Positions 14,947 to 14,982 of a stretch of DNA of 14,982 nt are shown one piece after another (position 1 is the stretch's first letter; the number at the start of each line of letters is the position of its first letter). This DNA comes from JANYHY01 sp043784605 (lineage in GTDB: Bacteria > Myxococcota_A > Polyangia > Polyangiales > Polyangiaceae): NCBI GenBank assembly GCA_043784605.1, contig JAYVYD010000133.1, positions 1 through 14,982 of the forward strand, read 5' to 3'. The notes beneath the pieces were generated by a model, which searched no databases, had not been told where the DNA came from, and saw only the letters and a list, made by a program, of their open reading frames with translations. Position numbers and translations under genes: made by a program.

Positions 14947-14957
14947 ACTGGGCCAGT
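14947..14957. repeat. Small inverted repeat near the window edge
   Basis: ACTGG and CCAGT flank a single G, a 5-bp dyad upstream of the hypothetical gene at 14893. It could be an operator half-site pair, but such short dyads are common by chance. Confidence 0.2.
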
Positions 14958-14982
14958 CCCGCTCGAGTTGTTATCCCGAGAG

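Noticed and set aside
14942..14982. Plus-strand ATG open to the window edge
   Set aside because: Only 13 codons are visible and no ribosome-binding site precedes it, so a gene cannot be supported.

Overview
The window looks like core chromosome from a GC-rich myxobacterium (Myxococcota, probably order Polyangiales). This placement is inferred from several things: strong G/C bias at third codon positions, a very large kinase-like/TPR protein, two adjacent outer-membrane-type lipoproteins, frequent NTG starts and a family of unassigned proteins. No database search was possible. I see no CRISPR array, transposase, integrase, tRNA or phage gene.

Left part (1-1769): a zinc-dependent alcohol dehydrogenase on the minus strand is divergent from a small hypothetical gene on the plus strand that faintly recalls a myxobacterial paralogue family. 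The intergenic space is very short.

Middle left (1834-4649): the classical rpsO-pnp unit lies on the minus strand. It has a good sigma70-type promoter, the S15 gene, an intrinsic terminator, and a roughly 160-nt pnp leader carrying a long imperfect hairpin and a second pairing that would hide the pnp ribosome-binding site. PNPase ends in an arginine/glycine (RGG-type) tail. This arrangement resembles the leader-based autoregulation of pnp known from enterobacteria.

Middle (4735-10140): one 1801-residue protein starts divergently from rpsO. It has an N-terminal helical region, a kinase-fold domain with several degraded motifs, 13 to 14 helical units with a strict 71-73-residue period, and a C-terminal region that looks like an M48-type metallopeptidase whose HExxH has been lost. 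It may be a pseudo-enzyme scaffold and is the most unusual object here.

Right middle (10219-13055): a probable operon of two lipoproteins and a glyoxalase II-type hydrolase. The second lipoprotein is an alkaline-phosphatase/sulfatase-superfamily enzyme with Thr at the nucleophile position. Spacing is 3 nt between the first pair and a 1-nt overlap (TAATG) in the second.

Right end (13071-14893): on the minus strand, an unrecognised 210-residue protein is followed, with a TTGA stop/start overlap, by a FemAB-like/COG3146 acyltransferase-fold protein. The two are convergent with the glyoxalase gene.

The largest gap without a gene is the 217-nt rpsO-pnp spacer, so no stretch over 300 bases is unexplained.
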